DNA of 12,146 nt from Actinomycetota bacterium (GCA_009699665.1 WLNS01000035.1:1-12146), one strand, 5' to 3'; positions 1-7,692 are shown, counted from the stretch's first letter. Notes: generated by a model from the letters alone, not told the origin. Program-made: numbers and translations.

Positions 1-69
1 GAGGTGGGCTCGCTCGCCCTCGGCAACCGACCAGCGAATGCGTGCCGAATCAACCGCGGGTGCCGTCAC
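1..69 (-). CDS. Possible N-terminal fragment of a gene cut by the left edge; product not recognised
   Basis: An open frame on the minus strand begins with GTG at 69 and stays open to the window edge (23 codons, starting VTAPAVDSARIRW). It starts 20 bases after the FKBP stop on the same strand and its third codon positions are G/C-rich, both fitting a real co-transcribed gene. The upstream Shine-Dalgarno match is weak (GAAGA). In many actinobacteria an FKBP gene of this kind is followed by WYL-domain (PafB/PafC-like) regulators, so that is one possible identity, but 23 residues do not show it. It could also be non-coding. Confidence 0.35.
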   Translation of the reverse strand, partial: MTAPAVDSARIRWSVAEGERAHL

Positions 70-88
70 AACGTATGTCTTCGAAGGC

Positions 89-463
89 CTAGTTGATGCC
101 GAGCAGGTCGATGACGAAGATCAGGGTCTTGCCGGAGAGAAAGTGGCCGCCGCCCTCGGGACCGTAGGCCATGTGAGGCGGGCAGATCAGCATGCGGCGA
201 CCGCCGACCTTCATGCCCGGTATGCCCTCCTGCCAACCGGCGATGAGTCCCTGAAGCGGAAACGAGATGGACTCACCGCGGTTCCACGACGAATCAAACT
301 CCTCACCACTCTCAAACTCAACACCCACATAGTGCACGTCTACGGAAGCCCCAGGCATGGCCTCGGGGCCGTCGCCGATGACCATGTCGACAATGCTGAG
401 CTCGGCAGGAGCCGGCCCTACGGGTGCATCAATTTCTGGCTTGGAAAGTTTGTTTTCGCTCAT
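89..463 (-). CDS. FKBP-type peptidyl-prolyl cis-trans isomerase
   Basis: A 124-residue single-domain FKBP, expected to catalyse cis-trans isomerisation of Xaa-Pro bonds in the cytosol as a folding helper; no signal peptide or membrane segment is visible. After a charged N-terminal stretch of about 35 residues, the FKBP fold shows the VHYVGVEFESGEEFDSSW strand pair, the GWQEGIPGMKVGG helix and turn, the PPHMAYGPEG active-site loop and a final LIFVIDLLGIN strand. The length matches the short actinobacterial FKBPs. I chose ATG at 463 because homologues typically begin with MS just before such a charged stretch. A GTG six codons upstream (481), preceded by GAGGGG at good spacing, is a real alternative. 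The gene is divergent from the short-chain dehydrogenase at 575. Confidence 0.9.
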   Translation of the reverse strand: MSENKLSKPEIDAPVGPAPAELSIVDMVIGDGPEAMPGASVDVHYVGVEFESGEEFDSSWNRGESISFPLQGLIAGWQEGIPGMKVGGRRMLICPPHMAYGPEGGGHFLSGKTLIFVIDLLGIN

Positions 464-536
464 GAGTCCATCCAAGCCCACCGCGCGCCCCTCGTCAAAA
501 TGCGCTCTGCGACAAAGCAGGTGTGCGAATGCCTCC

Positions 537-542
537 TATGCT
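537..542 (+). promoter_or_regulatory. Candidate -10 element (TATGCT) for the SDR
   Basis: TATGCT fits the TAnnnT pattern of actinobacterial -10 elements and would start transcription about 26 bases before ATG 575. No convincing -35 is seen. The same hexamer in a similar context (CCTATGCT) occurs before the ligase gene at 7798. This is a weak prediction. Confidence 0.3.
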
Positions 543-562
543 TCAATGTGAATCGCGAGAAC

Positions 563-568
563 AAGGAG
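563..568 (+). promoter_or_regulatory. Ribosome binding site that fixes the SDR start at 575
   Basis: AAGGAG lies six bases before ATG 575. It decides the start of a frame that is otherwise open from position 38 and would run antisense across the whole FKBP gene. The first residues after 575 are the canonical start of an SDR Rossmann fold. Confidence 0.8.
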
Positions 569-574
569 ATCACT

Positions 575-1333
575 ATGGGACTACTCGACGGCAAGAACGT
601 CGTGCTCACCGGCGGGGCAAGCGGCATCGGGCTCGCGACTGCCACACTCTTCGTAGCAGAGGGCGCGCGCGTGCATGTGCTGGACCTCCCGGGAGCCAAA
701 CTTGATGCGGTCGCTTCGATCGTTGAGCCCACGGGCGGCTCCACCAATGCCTGCGATGTGACCGTGCGCGATCAGGTGGACGCGGCCATTGCCGTGGCTA
801 CCGCAGGCAACAAAAAGATTGATGTCGTGATTGCCAACGCAGGCATTAGTTCACCCGCGGCGCCCTTTGAGGAGTATCCGCTCGACGGATTCGAACACGT
901 GCTCAAAGTTCACGTGGTCGGCGCGTTCCACACCATTCAGGCCTGCCTCCCCCACGTTCCCGACGGTGCCAGCATTATCATCACATCGAGCGTGGCCGGC
1001 CTTGTCGGTACCCCTCAGGTGTCCGCTTACGGCACGGCAAAACACGCCCAGATTGGCCTGATGCGCTCACTGGCCGCTGACCTCGCCGAACGCGGAATCC
1101 GTGTGAACACGATCAACCCGGGACCGGTCGACAATGAGTTTCAAACAACTTTTGAAGAGCGAGTTACTCACCAAAAGGGTAAGGATGCCAACGCCATCTT
1201 TGACGCCCTGATTCCGCTCGGTCGTCACATTCCCATGACCGACATCGCCTACGGCATGCTCTATCTCGCCGGGCCACACAGCACAAACGTGACCAGCACG
1301 ACCTTCCGCATCGACGGCGGGATGGGCGGCTAG
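575..1333 (+). CDS. Short-chain dehydrogenase/reductase (SDR), classical type
   Basis: A 252-residue classical SDR, likely a cytosolic NAD(H)-dependent alcohol or ketone oxidoreductase of unknown substrate. The cofactor motif TGGASGIG is at residues 12-19. Asp37 at the end of the second strand favours NAD over NADP. NAG is at 88-90, Ser139 and the YGTAK motif supply Ser-Tyr152-Lys156, and NPGP (181-184) follows the sixth strand. The usual catalytic Asn of the helix-4 motif (xNxxG) appears to be His113 (VHVVG). Some SDRs, such as the peroxisomal multifunctional type, also carry His there, so this need not mean inactivity. The gene stands alone on its strand, and its TAG overlaps the convergent reductase's stop. 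It is not obviously linked to the SDR at 11301. Confidence 0.9.
   Translation: MGLLDGKNVVLTGGASGIGLATATLFVAEGARVHVLDLPGAKLDAVASIVEPTGGSTNACDVTVRDQVDAAIAVATAGNKKIDVVIANAGISSPAAPFEEYPLDGFEHVLKVHVVGAFHTIQACLPHVPDGASIIITSSVAGLVGTPQVSAYGTAKHAQIGLMRSLAADLAERGIRVNTINPGPVDNEFQTTFEERVTHQKGKDANAIFDALIPLGRHIPMTDIAYGMLYLAGPHSTNVTSTTFRIDGGMGG
1330..1333. other. Palindromic CTAG providing the stop codons of both convergent genes
   Basis: TAG at 1331-1333 ends the plus-strand SDR and TAG read on the minus strand from 1332 to 1330 ends the aldo/keto reductase. There is no intergenic space and no terminator between them. Confidence 0.9.
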
Positions 1334-2166
1334 TACTCCTCGTGCGTGTTGGGGTCGAACTCGGCCCGCAGCCGTCCGCGTTCGAGTGAGCCTATGGCCG
1401 TCATCTCGGACTCGCTGAGTTCAAAACCGAAGACATCAAAGTTTTCGCGCTGGCGTCCGACATCCCCGGATTTGGGAAGGGGGATGCTGCCCAGCTGAAT
1501 GTGCCAGCGCAGAATGACCTGCGAAGACGTGACACCGTGCGCTTCGGCGGCCGCCACGATGGGTGCCTCGCTCAGCAACTCCCCTGCGCGCCCGATGGGA
1601 CTCCACGACTGCGTGCGGATGCCCAACTCTGCGTGCACCGCCCTGAGCTCTGCCTGCGCGAAATACGGATGCAGTTCGACCTGATTAATGCTCGGCACAA
1701 CTGAGGTCTCATCGCGCAGTCGATAGAGAAATTCGGGTGTGAAATTGCAGACGCCAATCGATCGAATGCGACCTTCGTCGCGCAATTCGATCATGGCCTG
1801 CCAGGCGTCAACAAACCGATTGACGCTCGGGTTGGGCCAGTGAATGAGATACAGGTCGACCACATCAAGACCGAGGAGTCGCGCCGAGGTGTCGAACGCC
1901 ATCATGGTCTCGTCGAAGCCGTGCGCGTCTCCGGCTAATTTGGTCGTGATCAGCAGATCTTCGCGCGGCACGCCACACTCCCGCACGGCACGACCGACCT
2001 CTTCTTCGTTGTCGTAGCGATGAGCAGAGTCGATCAGTCGATAACCGGACTGAATGCCGGAAACGATTGACGAGAAGCCATCATCCCCCAACAGTTTGTA
2101 GGTGCCGAGACCCACCTGGGGTATCTTGAGACCGTCATTGAGAACGTAATGCGGAACCTGCGACAT
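1330..2166 (-). CDS. Aldo/keto reductase, 2,5-diketo-D-gluconate reductase-like
   Basis: A 278-residue TIM-barrel aldo/keto reductase, the usual length for the prokaryotic AKR5-like group that reduces aldehydes and ketones with NADPH. The catalytic tetrad reads Asp46, Tyr51, Lys76 and His109, at the standard spacing. Other family marks are IDSAHRYDNE (45-54), the DLYLIHWP strand (104-111), NQVELHP (161-167) and the nucleotide-binding PKSGDVGRQRENFD (231-244). The frame could be extended upstream to 2271, but that would overlap the apt gene and add unrelated residues. ATG 2166 has a GAGGAG site and leads directly into the conserved YVLNDGLKIPQVGLGTY start. It lies 40 bases downstream of apt and is probably co-transcribed with it. 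The physiological substrate cannot be read from the sequence. Confidence 0.92.
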   Translation of the reverse strand: MSQVPHYVLNDGLKIPQVGLGTYKLLGDDGFSSIVSGIQSGYRLIDSAHRYDNEEEVGRAVRECGVPREDLLITTKLAGDAHGFDETMMAFDTSARLLGLDVVDLYLIHWPNPSVNRFVDAWQAMIELRDEGRIRSIGVCNFTPEFLYRLRDETSVVPSINQVELHPYFAQAELRAVHAELGIRTQSWSPIGRAGELLSEAPIVAAAEAHGVTSSQVILRWHIQLGSIPLPKSGDVGRQRENFDVFGFELSESEMTAIGSLERGRLRAEFDPNTHEEY

Positions 2167-2175
2167 GAAATTCTT

Positions 2176-2181
2176 CTCCTC
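2176..2181 (-). promoter_or_regulatory. Ribosome binding site deciding the aldo/keto reductase start
   Basis: GAGGAG on the minus strand, nine bases before ATG 2166, supports this start over the in-frame extension that would run into apt. Confidence 0.75.
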
Positions 2182-2206
2182 GCTAAAGAATACGGACGGC
2201 CAAAAA

Positions 2207-2731
2207 TTAGACGCTGACAAGGGCGTGCACGTCACGGCCACCAAGCCGAGAGCGTCCGCCAAGTTCAGCAAGCTCCATCACGACGGATATGCCCGCCACC
2301 TGCCAGCCCGCGCGCTCGATGAGGGCGATTGACGCACCGATAGTACCGCCGGTGGCCAACACATCATCGAGCACTAACACGCGCGAACCCAACGGAAGGG
2401 CGTCTGGGCTGACCTCAAAAGCAGCCTCGCCGTACTCCAGGGCGTAGCGTTCCGTGAGAATTTCACCGGGTAACTTTCCCTCCTTGCGAATGGGCAGCAC
2501 GCCCACGCCCGCATCGATGGCGGCTGCCGCTGCCAACAAGAATCCCCGAGCCTCAAGACCGGCCACGGCATCAAACGCTCCGGCAAAGGGAGCAATCATG
2601 GCATCCACAACGGCACGAAACGACGGTCCGTGAGCAAAAACAGGGGTCAGGTCACGGAACAGGATTCCCGGTTTCGGGAAGTCCGGGATGGTCTTTAACC
2701 GTTCTCGAATCAACTCCACAGCGTTTGTCAC
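2207..2731 (-). CDS. apt: Adenine phosphoribosyltransferase
   Basis: Purine salvage enzyme that joins adenine and PRPP to give AMP in the cytosol. With the GTG start at 2731 it is 174 residues, the normal family length. The conserved order is visible: IPDFPKPGILFRDLTP (15-30), LEARGF (59-64), the mobile loop IRKEGKLPGE (81-90), YALEYG (96-101), and the PRPP-binding VLVLDDVLATGGT (118-130). Conservation begins about 15 residues after this start, as in homologues. In-frame ATGs at 2752 and 2773 are alternatives. The 2773 start has the better Shine-Dalgarno (GGAG, seven bases upstream), so the true protein may carry up to 14 more residues. Downstream comes the aldo/keto reductase; 170 bases separate it from aspA upstream. 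Confidence 0.93.
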   Translation of the reverse strand: MTNAVELIRERLKTIPDFPKPGILFRDLTPVFAHGPSFRAVVDAMIAPFAGAFDAVAGLEARGFLLAAAAAIDAGVGVLPIRKEGKLPGEILTERYALEYGEAAFEVSPDALPLGSRVLVLDDVLATGGTIGASIALIERAGWQVAGISVVMELAELGGRSRLGGRDVHALVSV

Positions 2732-2826
2732 AGGCCCCAGCCTAACGAGCATCTCAGAGAAAGCCCTTGCCATCTCGGTGCTCCGGGCGCACACTAAAAA
2801 CAGAGACACACCTGATTTTCTTAACT

Positions 2827-2877
2827 CTCACCGCTCGGATACGCCTTGAAGGCTTCGCCTCGGCACCGGGCGGTGAG
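2827..2877. repeat. Inverted repeat between aspA and apt
   Basis: CTCACCG (2827-2833) and CGGTGAG (2871-2877) are perfect inverted arms 37 bases apart, with a smaller AGGC/GCCT hairpin between them. It sits just past the aspA stop, so it could fold as a structured end of that transcript. There is no T-tract, so I do not call it a terminator. Confidence 0.3.
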
Positions 2878-2901
2878 TCACGAAAAGGAACACGAACGAG
2901 C

Positions 2902-4440
2902 CTAAGAATCCTGCGCTTCTGTCCTGCGCGACTGCTCGGCGAGAGCCGTATTCGCCTCACCTGACAGCCGGTCGGGTGCCAACTCTCGTTCGACGTCGTC
3001 GCGCGTCATCAGGCCCGCCTCCACAACGAGGTCGGCCACGGCACGGCCTGACGCCAGAGCATCCTTGGCGATGTCCGCGGCCTGCTGATAGCCGATGAAG
3101 GGAATCAGGGCGGTGATAACCCCGACGCTCGTCGCGACCATGGCGGCAAGCCGATCTTTGTTCGCGGTGATGCCGTTGACGCAATTGATTCGGAGCGTGA
3201 GGCACGCCTGCGCCATCCACGAAATGTTCTGCAGCAGCGAATAGGCAATCACCGGCTCAAAGGCGTTGAGTTGCAATTGCCCCGCTTCGGCCGCCATGGT
3301 AACCGTTACGTCGGTTCCCGCAATGGCGAAGGCCACCTGATTGACCACCTCGGGAATGACCGGATTGACCTTTCCCGGCATAATCGACGAACCTGCTTGC
3401 CGCGGGGGAAGGTTGATCTCACCAAATCCGGCCTGCGGACCCGACGACAAGAGCCTGAGGTCGTTACAGATTTTCGACAACTTGATGGCCGATCTCTTCA
3501 GCGCAGCGCTAAACGTCATAAACGCCCCGGCGTCACTCGTCGCCTCAATCAAATCGGGTGCCGAGACGATAGGGAGTCCCGTGATCGCGGCGAGATGACG
3601 CACTACCGTGGCTCCGTAGGCCGGCTCGGCTGTGATCCCTGTGCCGATCGCAGTGGCGCCCATGTTGACTTCACACAGATGCGGCACGGTCTCGGCCAAT
3701 CGCTGAATGTCTTCGCCCAGGGTCGTGGCAAAGCCGTGAAATTCCTGGCCGAGGGTCATGGGCACGGCATCCTGCATCTGTGTGCGACCCACCTTGAGGA
3801 GTCCCGCAAATTCCTTTCCCTTGGCCCCAAACGCCCGGCGCAGTTCTTCCAATTCGGTAAGAAGACGACCGAGCGACATGGCGAGGGCAATCTTTACGGC
3901 CGTCGGATAAACATCGTTGGTCGACTGGGACCGGTTGACATCGTCAATCGGGTCGAGAAGCTCGTACATTCCCTTGGGGTGGCCCATGATCTCGAGACAA
4001 CGATTGGCGATGACCTCGTTCGCGTTCATGTTGGTCGATGTTCCCGCGCCGCCCTGAATGACACCGACGACGAACTCTTCGTGCAAGTCACCGTTAATGA
4101 TCTCTTGACACACGCGATCGATCACGTCTGCCTTCTCGGGTTCGATGGTGCCCAGCTCTGCGTTAGCCCGAGCGGCCGCCTGCTTGACGCAAGCCAGCGC
4201 CCGAATCAGTTCGGGAAAGACCGAGATCGGGCGTCGAGCAATCGGAAAGTTCTCGAGGGCACGCGCCGTGTGCACGCCCCAATAGGCGTCAGCCGGAACC
4301 GCAAGTGACCCGAGCGAATCTGTCTCGGTGCGCGTCGGGCCCTGATAAGCCCCCGGGCCACTGAGAAAGTTGCCGGCTCGGTCAGTCGAGTTAAGTGCGT
4401 CGACATTAATGGGGCGGGTGTGCAGCGGAGCATCAGACAT
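2902..4440 (-). CDS. aspA: Aspartate ammonia-lyase (aspartase)
   Basis: Cytosolic homotetrameric lyase converting L-aspartate to fumarate and ammonia. It has 512 residues. The superfamily signature GSSIMPGKVNP is at 350-360, with the catalytic serine in that loop. GTSTNMNANEV (133-143), NRSQSTND (169-176) and GRTQMQDAVPMTLGQEF (218-234) complete the active site. GQLQLNAFEPVI (387-398) is the aspartase form; fumarases usually have a different sequence here, so I prefer AspA to FumC. The family core starts near residue 37 (RTETDSLGSLAVPADAYWG), leaving an unusual N-terminal extension of about 36 residues. No alternative ATG lies within it, and GGGAG seven bases before ATG 4440 supports the long form. 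The gene is 45 bases downstream of the family-3 aldehyde dehydrogenase and probably shares its transcript. Confidence 0.93.
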   Translation of the reverse strand: MSDAPLHTRPINVDALNSTDRAGNFLSGPGAYQGPTRTETDSLGSLAVPADAYWGVHTARALENFPIARRPISVFPELIRALACVKQAAARANAELGTIEPEKADVIDRVCQEIINGDLHEEFVVGVIQGGAGTSTNMNANEVIANRCLEIMGHPKGMYELLDPIDDVNRSQSTNDVYPTAVKIALAMSLGRLLTELEELRRAFGAKGKEFAGLLKVGRTQMQDAVPMTLGQEFHGFATTLGEDIQRLAETVPHLCEVNMGATAIGTGITAEPAYGATVVRHLAAITGLPIVSAPDLIEATSDAGAFMTFSAALKRSAIKLSKICNDLRLLSSGPQAGFGEINLPPRQAGSSIMPGKVNPVIPEVVNQVAFAIAGTDVTVTMAAEAGQLQLNAFEPVIAYSLLQNISWMAQACLTLRINCVNGITANKDRLAAMVATSVGVITALIPFIGYQQAADIAKDALASGRAVADLVVEAGLMTRDDVERELAPDRLSGEANTALAEQSRRTEAQDS

Positions 4441-4485
4441 TGTCGTTCTCCCTTTTTCACGTTTGCGCGCGGGCGCGCGAGGTGA

Positions 4486-5889
4486 CTAGCTCAATCGTCG
4501 AAGCAGCGTCGTGGCGAATCGAGACTTTTTGGCCGTATATGGCGGATAGATCAACCGCAGAGTGTCGGGTGACAGCGGTTTGCTAAAGACAGCGCGCTCG
4601 TGACTGAACGTGTAGAACGACCGCCTGCCGTGATACGCGCCCATGCCACTCGCGCCCACTCCCCCGAAGGGAATTCCCGGAACACTCATGTGTGCCACCC
4701 CGACATTCATGTCGAGCGCACCCGAACTAGTGCGCTGAAGGAAGGAGCGTCGCACCGAGCGGCGCGCACTCATGACATAGAGGGCGAGCGGCTTATCACG
4801 CTCGTTGATGAACGCAATCGCAGCGTCGGCATCCGGAACGGAAACCACCGGCAGAACAGGACCAAAGATTTCTTCGGTCATCACCGACGACGTGGGCAAA
4901 ACATCAGCAAGAATCGTGGGCTCGAGATAGCGCGACCCCACCTCTTTGCGCCCGCCCGATACCACGGTGCCGAGGCGCAACATGCTCGTCAGTCTCAGAA
5001 AATGATCAGTCGAAATCAAGCGACCGTAGTCGGCGGACTGCTGAGGATCATCGCCGTAGAGTTCCCGGATGGCCGCGACGAGAGCCGTTTGCAGTCGGTC
5101 CTGCGCATCGGGCGTGACGAGCACATAGTCGGGGGCAACGCAGGTTTGCCCAGCGTTGATGAACTTGGCCCACACGATTCGTCGGGCCACGGATCTCATG
5201 TTTCCCGTGCCGTCAACGAATACCGGTGATTTTCCGCCGAGCTCGAGAGTGGTGGGCGTCAGGTGGCGCGCAGCTTTCTCGGCCACAATCGTGGCCACGC
5301 GAGACCCGCCGGTGTAAAAAATGTGATCCCACTTCTGGTCGAGAAGCCAGCCTGCGACATCAGCATTTCCTTCCGCCACGGCGACAGCCTGAGGGTCCAG
5401 GTAGGCCGGAATCAATTCCGCCAATATCGCAGACGACGCGGGTGCGAGCTCACTGGGCTTTATGACGGCCGTGTTGCCGGCAGCGAGGGCGCCCACAAGG
5501 GGGGCAAGAATCAACTGGATGGGATAGTTCCACGGACCAATGACGAGCACAACACCCAATGGCTGCGGAACCGTGCGCGCCGAGGCGGGCAACAAGGCAA
5601 GGGGCACGCGCGCACGCGTTCCGCGCATCCATCTCTTGAGCTTGCGCCGAATCAGCCGAAGCTCGGCAAGCACAAATCCAATTTCGGTGATCTGTGACTC
5701 GGTGGGGTGCTTGTGGAGGTCTGCTCGAAGCGCAGCCTCAATGTCTGCCGAACGCTCCGTGAGCAGGCGTTCGAGCGCGCCGAGTTGTTGCCGCCGCCAG
5801 GCATATGTCTTCGTCACCCCCGAGGCAAAATAAGCTCGCTGGCTCTCAACCAATTTCTGCGCCGCCAAGCGATTCATGCGGGTGGTCAT
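4486..5889 (-). CDS. Aldehyde dehydrogenase, family 3 type
   Basis: A 467-residue NAD(P)-dependent aldehyde dehydrogenase of the short, class-3-like group (fatty or aromatic aldehyde dehydrogenases). The N-terminus lacks the extra residues of the 480-500 residue families. Catalytic residues are visible: Asn121 in GPWNYP (118-123), Lys144 in VIKPSE, Glu216 in LELGGKSP (215-222), Cys250 in NAGQTCVAPDYV (245-256), and EEIFGP (339-344). PFGGVGASGMGAYHG (407-421) is typical of family 3. The C-terminus is basic (ending TLLRRLS) with no hydrophobic membrane anchor. ATG 5889 is preceded by AGGGTG. A second in-frame ATG four codons later is possible. The gene lies after the permease terminator and leads into aspA. 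The natural aldehyde is unknown. Confidence 0.93.
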   Translation of the reverse strand: MTTRMNRLAAQKLVESQRAYFASGVTKTYAWRRQQLGALERLLTERSADIEAALRADLHKHPTESQITEIGFVLAELRLIRRKLKRWMRGTRARVPLALLPASARTVPQPLGVVLVIGPWNYPIQLILAPLVGALAAGNTAVIKPSELAPASSAILAELIPAYLDPQAVAVAEGNADVAGWLLDQKWDHIFYTGGSRVATIVAEKAARHLTPTTLELGGKSPVFVDGTGNMRSVARRIVWAKFINAGQTCVAPDYVLVTPDAQDRLQTALVAAIRELYGDDPQQSADYGRLISTDHFLRLTSMLRLGTVVSGGRKEVGSRYLEPTILADVLPTSSVMTEEIFGPVLPVVSVPDADAAIAFINERDKPLALYVMSARRSVRRSFLQRTSSGALDMNVGVAHMSVPGIPFGGVGASGMGAYHGRRSFYTFSHERAVFSKPLSPDTLRLIYPPYTAKKSRFATTLLRRLS

Positions 5890-5974
5890 ATCTTCACCCT
5901 AATCGCCACGACTCGACAATGGCAGATGCGGCGCCAGGCTCAAAAGAGTTTCACTGGTTGGCACAAACAAACGA

Positions 5975-6008
5975 AGCGGGTCGGCCATCCGAAGATGACC
6001 GACCCGCT
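5975..6008 (-). terminator. Rho-independent terminator of the permease gene, with cUUCGg tetraloop
   Basis: Read on the minus strand, AGCGGGTCGG (6008-5999) pairs perfectly with CCGACCCGCT (5984-5975). After one mismatch, CATC pairs with GATG around a TTCG loop, giving the exceptionally stable C(UUCG)G. A T-rich tail (TCGTTTGTTTGTG) follows. The hairpin starts 22 bases beyond the permease stop, so it should end that transcript and separate it from the downstream aldehyde dehydrogenase. Confidence 0.9.
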
Positions 6009-6029
6009 GAGCGTTGCGTAACGGCTGAT

Positions 6030-7598
6030 CTAGGCCGGGTCAACACCGTCTCGGGCAAGAATGTCTGCTTCGACAGTGCCACCCAGGCTTTCCTTTTGTG
6101 TGTTGCCGTGCTCGCCGCCGGAGAGTGCGTACTCCTCTTCGGGCGAGAGCACGAGGCGGTTACGACCCCAGATAGCGAAGCTGACGAGCAGCACAACGTA
6201 GACCACGGCAATGGCAATGATGGCCGGAGTAAACGTGGGGTTCAACAGGAAGCCCAGGAAGATGAGCGCCGAAATAACTGCGGCAATAACGGCACCCGCA
6301 ATACCCCAGGGGCTCTTGTAAGGACGCGGTGCGTTCTTGAACCGACGACGCAAGATGATGAACGCCACCATCTGCATGAGGTACGAGATCACACCACCCC
6401 AGACCGCAATGTTCAGCACGATGGCACCACCCGTCGCTCCCGCTCCCTCGGGGTCTAGCGAGACCAAGTAATCAACCACCAAGAGGGCGATGAGGCCGAG
6501 CACCGCACCGACGATGAGGGCTACCCACGGCGTCTTGGTCCTCCCCGTGAGCGAGAAGAACTTGGGGTAGTAACCGGCACGTGACAGCGAGTACATGTTG
6601 CGCCCGTAGGCAAACATGATGCCCTGCAGCGAGGCCAAGAGTCCGATAAGCGCCGCCAGCGAGAGCACTGCAGCGGCGGTATCGCCGACCATGACCCGGA
6701 AGCCATCGAGGAGCGGCTCACCCGAGGTGCCCGTCGTTGCTGCCCCGACGACACCCGTGTTCAGGAACAGCACGAGCACACCAGCGATCACCAGGGTGAG
6801 CATGCCTATCAGGCCCGCCCGAGGAATGTCCCTCGACGGATTCCGTGATTCCTCAGCCGCCAAGGGAAGCTCCTCAATACCGAGGAAGAACCACATGGCA
6901 AACGGAAGGGCAAACAGAATCGGCGTTATTCCGTGCGGCAGGAAGGTTGTCTGGCCCGTATCGGCCGGAATGTCCCACAGCTTGTCGAGGCTGAACTGAC
7001 CCGAAGAAAGCGACATCACGAAGAAGACGACCAGAATGGCAATCGAGATGAACGCCACCACGATGGCGAACCTGAACGAGACGGCGGCACCGGCCGCGTT
7101 GATCGCAATGAACACGAGGTAGAGGATGACGTACCAGAGCCACATCGGTAGGGCGTGGCCACCCTCGGGAATGTTCAAGAGCGTCATAAATATGTGATCA
7201 GCGTATGACGCCGAGAAGAACACGATAACCGCTGTGGTTGCCACGTACTCGATTGTCTCGGCAACACCCGTGATGAAACCGCCCCAGGGGCCCATGGCGG
7301 CACGCGCAAACGAGTAGGCGCCTCCGGTATGCGGCATCGCCGATGCCATCTCACCAATGCTATAAAGCAGGGCGTAGTACATGATGACGACGAGCACGAA
7401 GGCGATCGTCATTCCGCCGAAGCCGGCGAAATCGATACCGAAGTTCCAGCCCGAGAAGTCGCCAGATATAACGGCAGCAATTCCCAGACCCCACAGGCCC
7501 CAAATGCCGGCGGTGCGCTTCAACCCGCGCTTTTCGAAGTAGCCCTTTTCGGCCGTGGTGTACTTGACGCCACTGACCCGCAGAGTGTCTTTAGCCAT
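6030..7598 (-). CDS. eat: APC-family amino acid/amine permease, ethanolamine permease type
   Basis: A 522-residue inner-membrane transporter of the amino acid-polyamine-organocation superfamily, with about 12 hydrophobic segments between residues 31 and 478 and a hydrophilic C-terminal tail of about 40 residues. The start (YFEKRGLKR at 20-28 followed by ISGDFSGWNFGI at 44-55) is the form I associate with ethanolamine permeases (Eat). The EELPLAAEESRNPSRDIPRA loop (242-261) is the typical APC cytoplasmic motif between segments 6 and 7. AKGGAG-type AAAGGAG lies 11 bases before ATG 7598. The gene diverges from the gamma-glutamyl ligase operon across a shared control region, as expected for a dedicated importer of that pathway. 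Uptake of another amine or amino acid cannot be excluded. Confidence 0.9.
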   Translation of the reverse strand: MAKDTLRVSGVKYTTAEKGYFEKRGLKRTAGIWGLWGLGIAAVISGDFSGWNFGIDFAGFGGMTIAFVLVVIMYYALLYSIGEMASAMPHTGGAYSFARAAMGPWGGFITGVAETIEYVATTAVIVFFSASYADHIFMTLLNIPEGGHALPMWLWYVILYLVFIAINAAGAAVSFRFAIVVAFISIAILVVFFVMSLSSGQFSLDKLWDIPADTGQTTFLPHGITPILFALPFAMWFFLGIEELPLAAEESRNPSRDIPRAGLIGMLTLVIAGVLVLFLNTGVVGAATTGTSGEPLLDGFRVMVGDTAAAVLSLAALIGLLASLQGIMFAYGRNMYSLSRAGYYPKFFSLTGRTKTPWVALIVGAVLGLIALLVVDYLVSLDPEGAGATGGAIVLNIAVWGGVISYLMQMVAFIILRRRFKNAPRPYKSPWGIAGAVIAAVISALIFLGFLLNPTFTPAIIAIAVVYVVLLVSFAIWGRNRLVLSPEEEYALSGGEHGNTQKESLGGTVEADILARDGVDPA

Positions 7599-7652
7599 GA
7601 TGCTTCAAACTCCTTTGATACTCATGTCTCACGCCCACGCTGGCCCGGCAAA

Positions 7653-7667
7653 CGTCAGTGTTTGACG
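7653..7667. promoter_or_regulatory. Perfect inverted repeat CGTCA-N5-TGACG, possible operator
   Basis: The arms CGTCA (7653-7657) and TGACG (7663-7667) are exact complements around a five-base spacer. The repeat lies between the candidate permease promoter and the permease start, where a bound regulator could block transcription. No regulator gene is encoded nearby. One such repeat can arise by chance. Confidence 0.35.
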
Positions 7668-7692
7668 GCATCACGCAAACTGTCCTGGCACG

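Noticed and set aside
38..574. A 179-residue N-terminal extension of the first SDR
   Set aside because: It is antisense to the FKBP gene over nearly all its length, resembles no SDR domain, and a strong ribosome binding site precedes the ATG at 575.
3271..4308. A 345-residue plus-strand open frame
   Set aside because: It lies wholly antisense to aspartase, is rich in Arg, Gly and His as expected from a GC-rich shadow frame, and has no recognisable fold or motif.
4466..4479. CG-alternating hairpin between the family-3 aldehyde dehydrogenase and aspA as a terminator
   Set aside because: The arms leave a loop of only about two to four bases and no T-tract follows on the minus strand; it may be a chance GC-alternating run.
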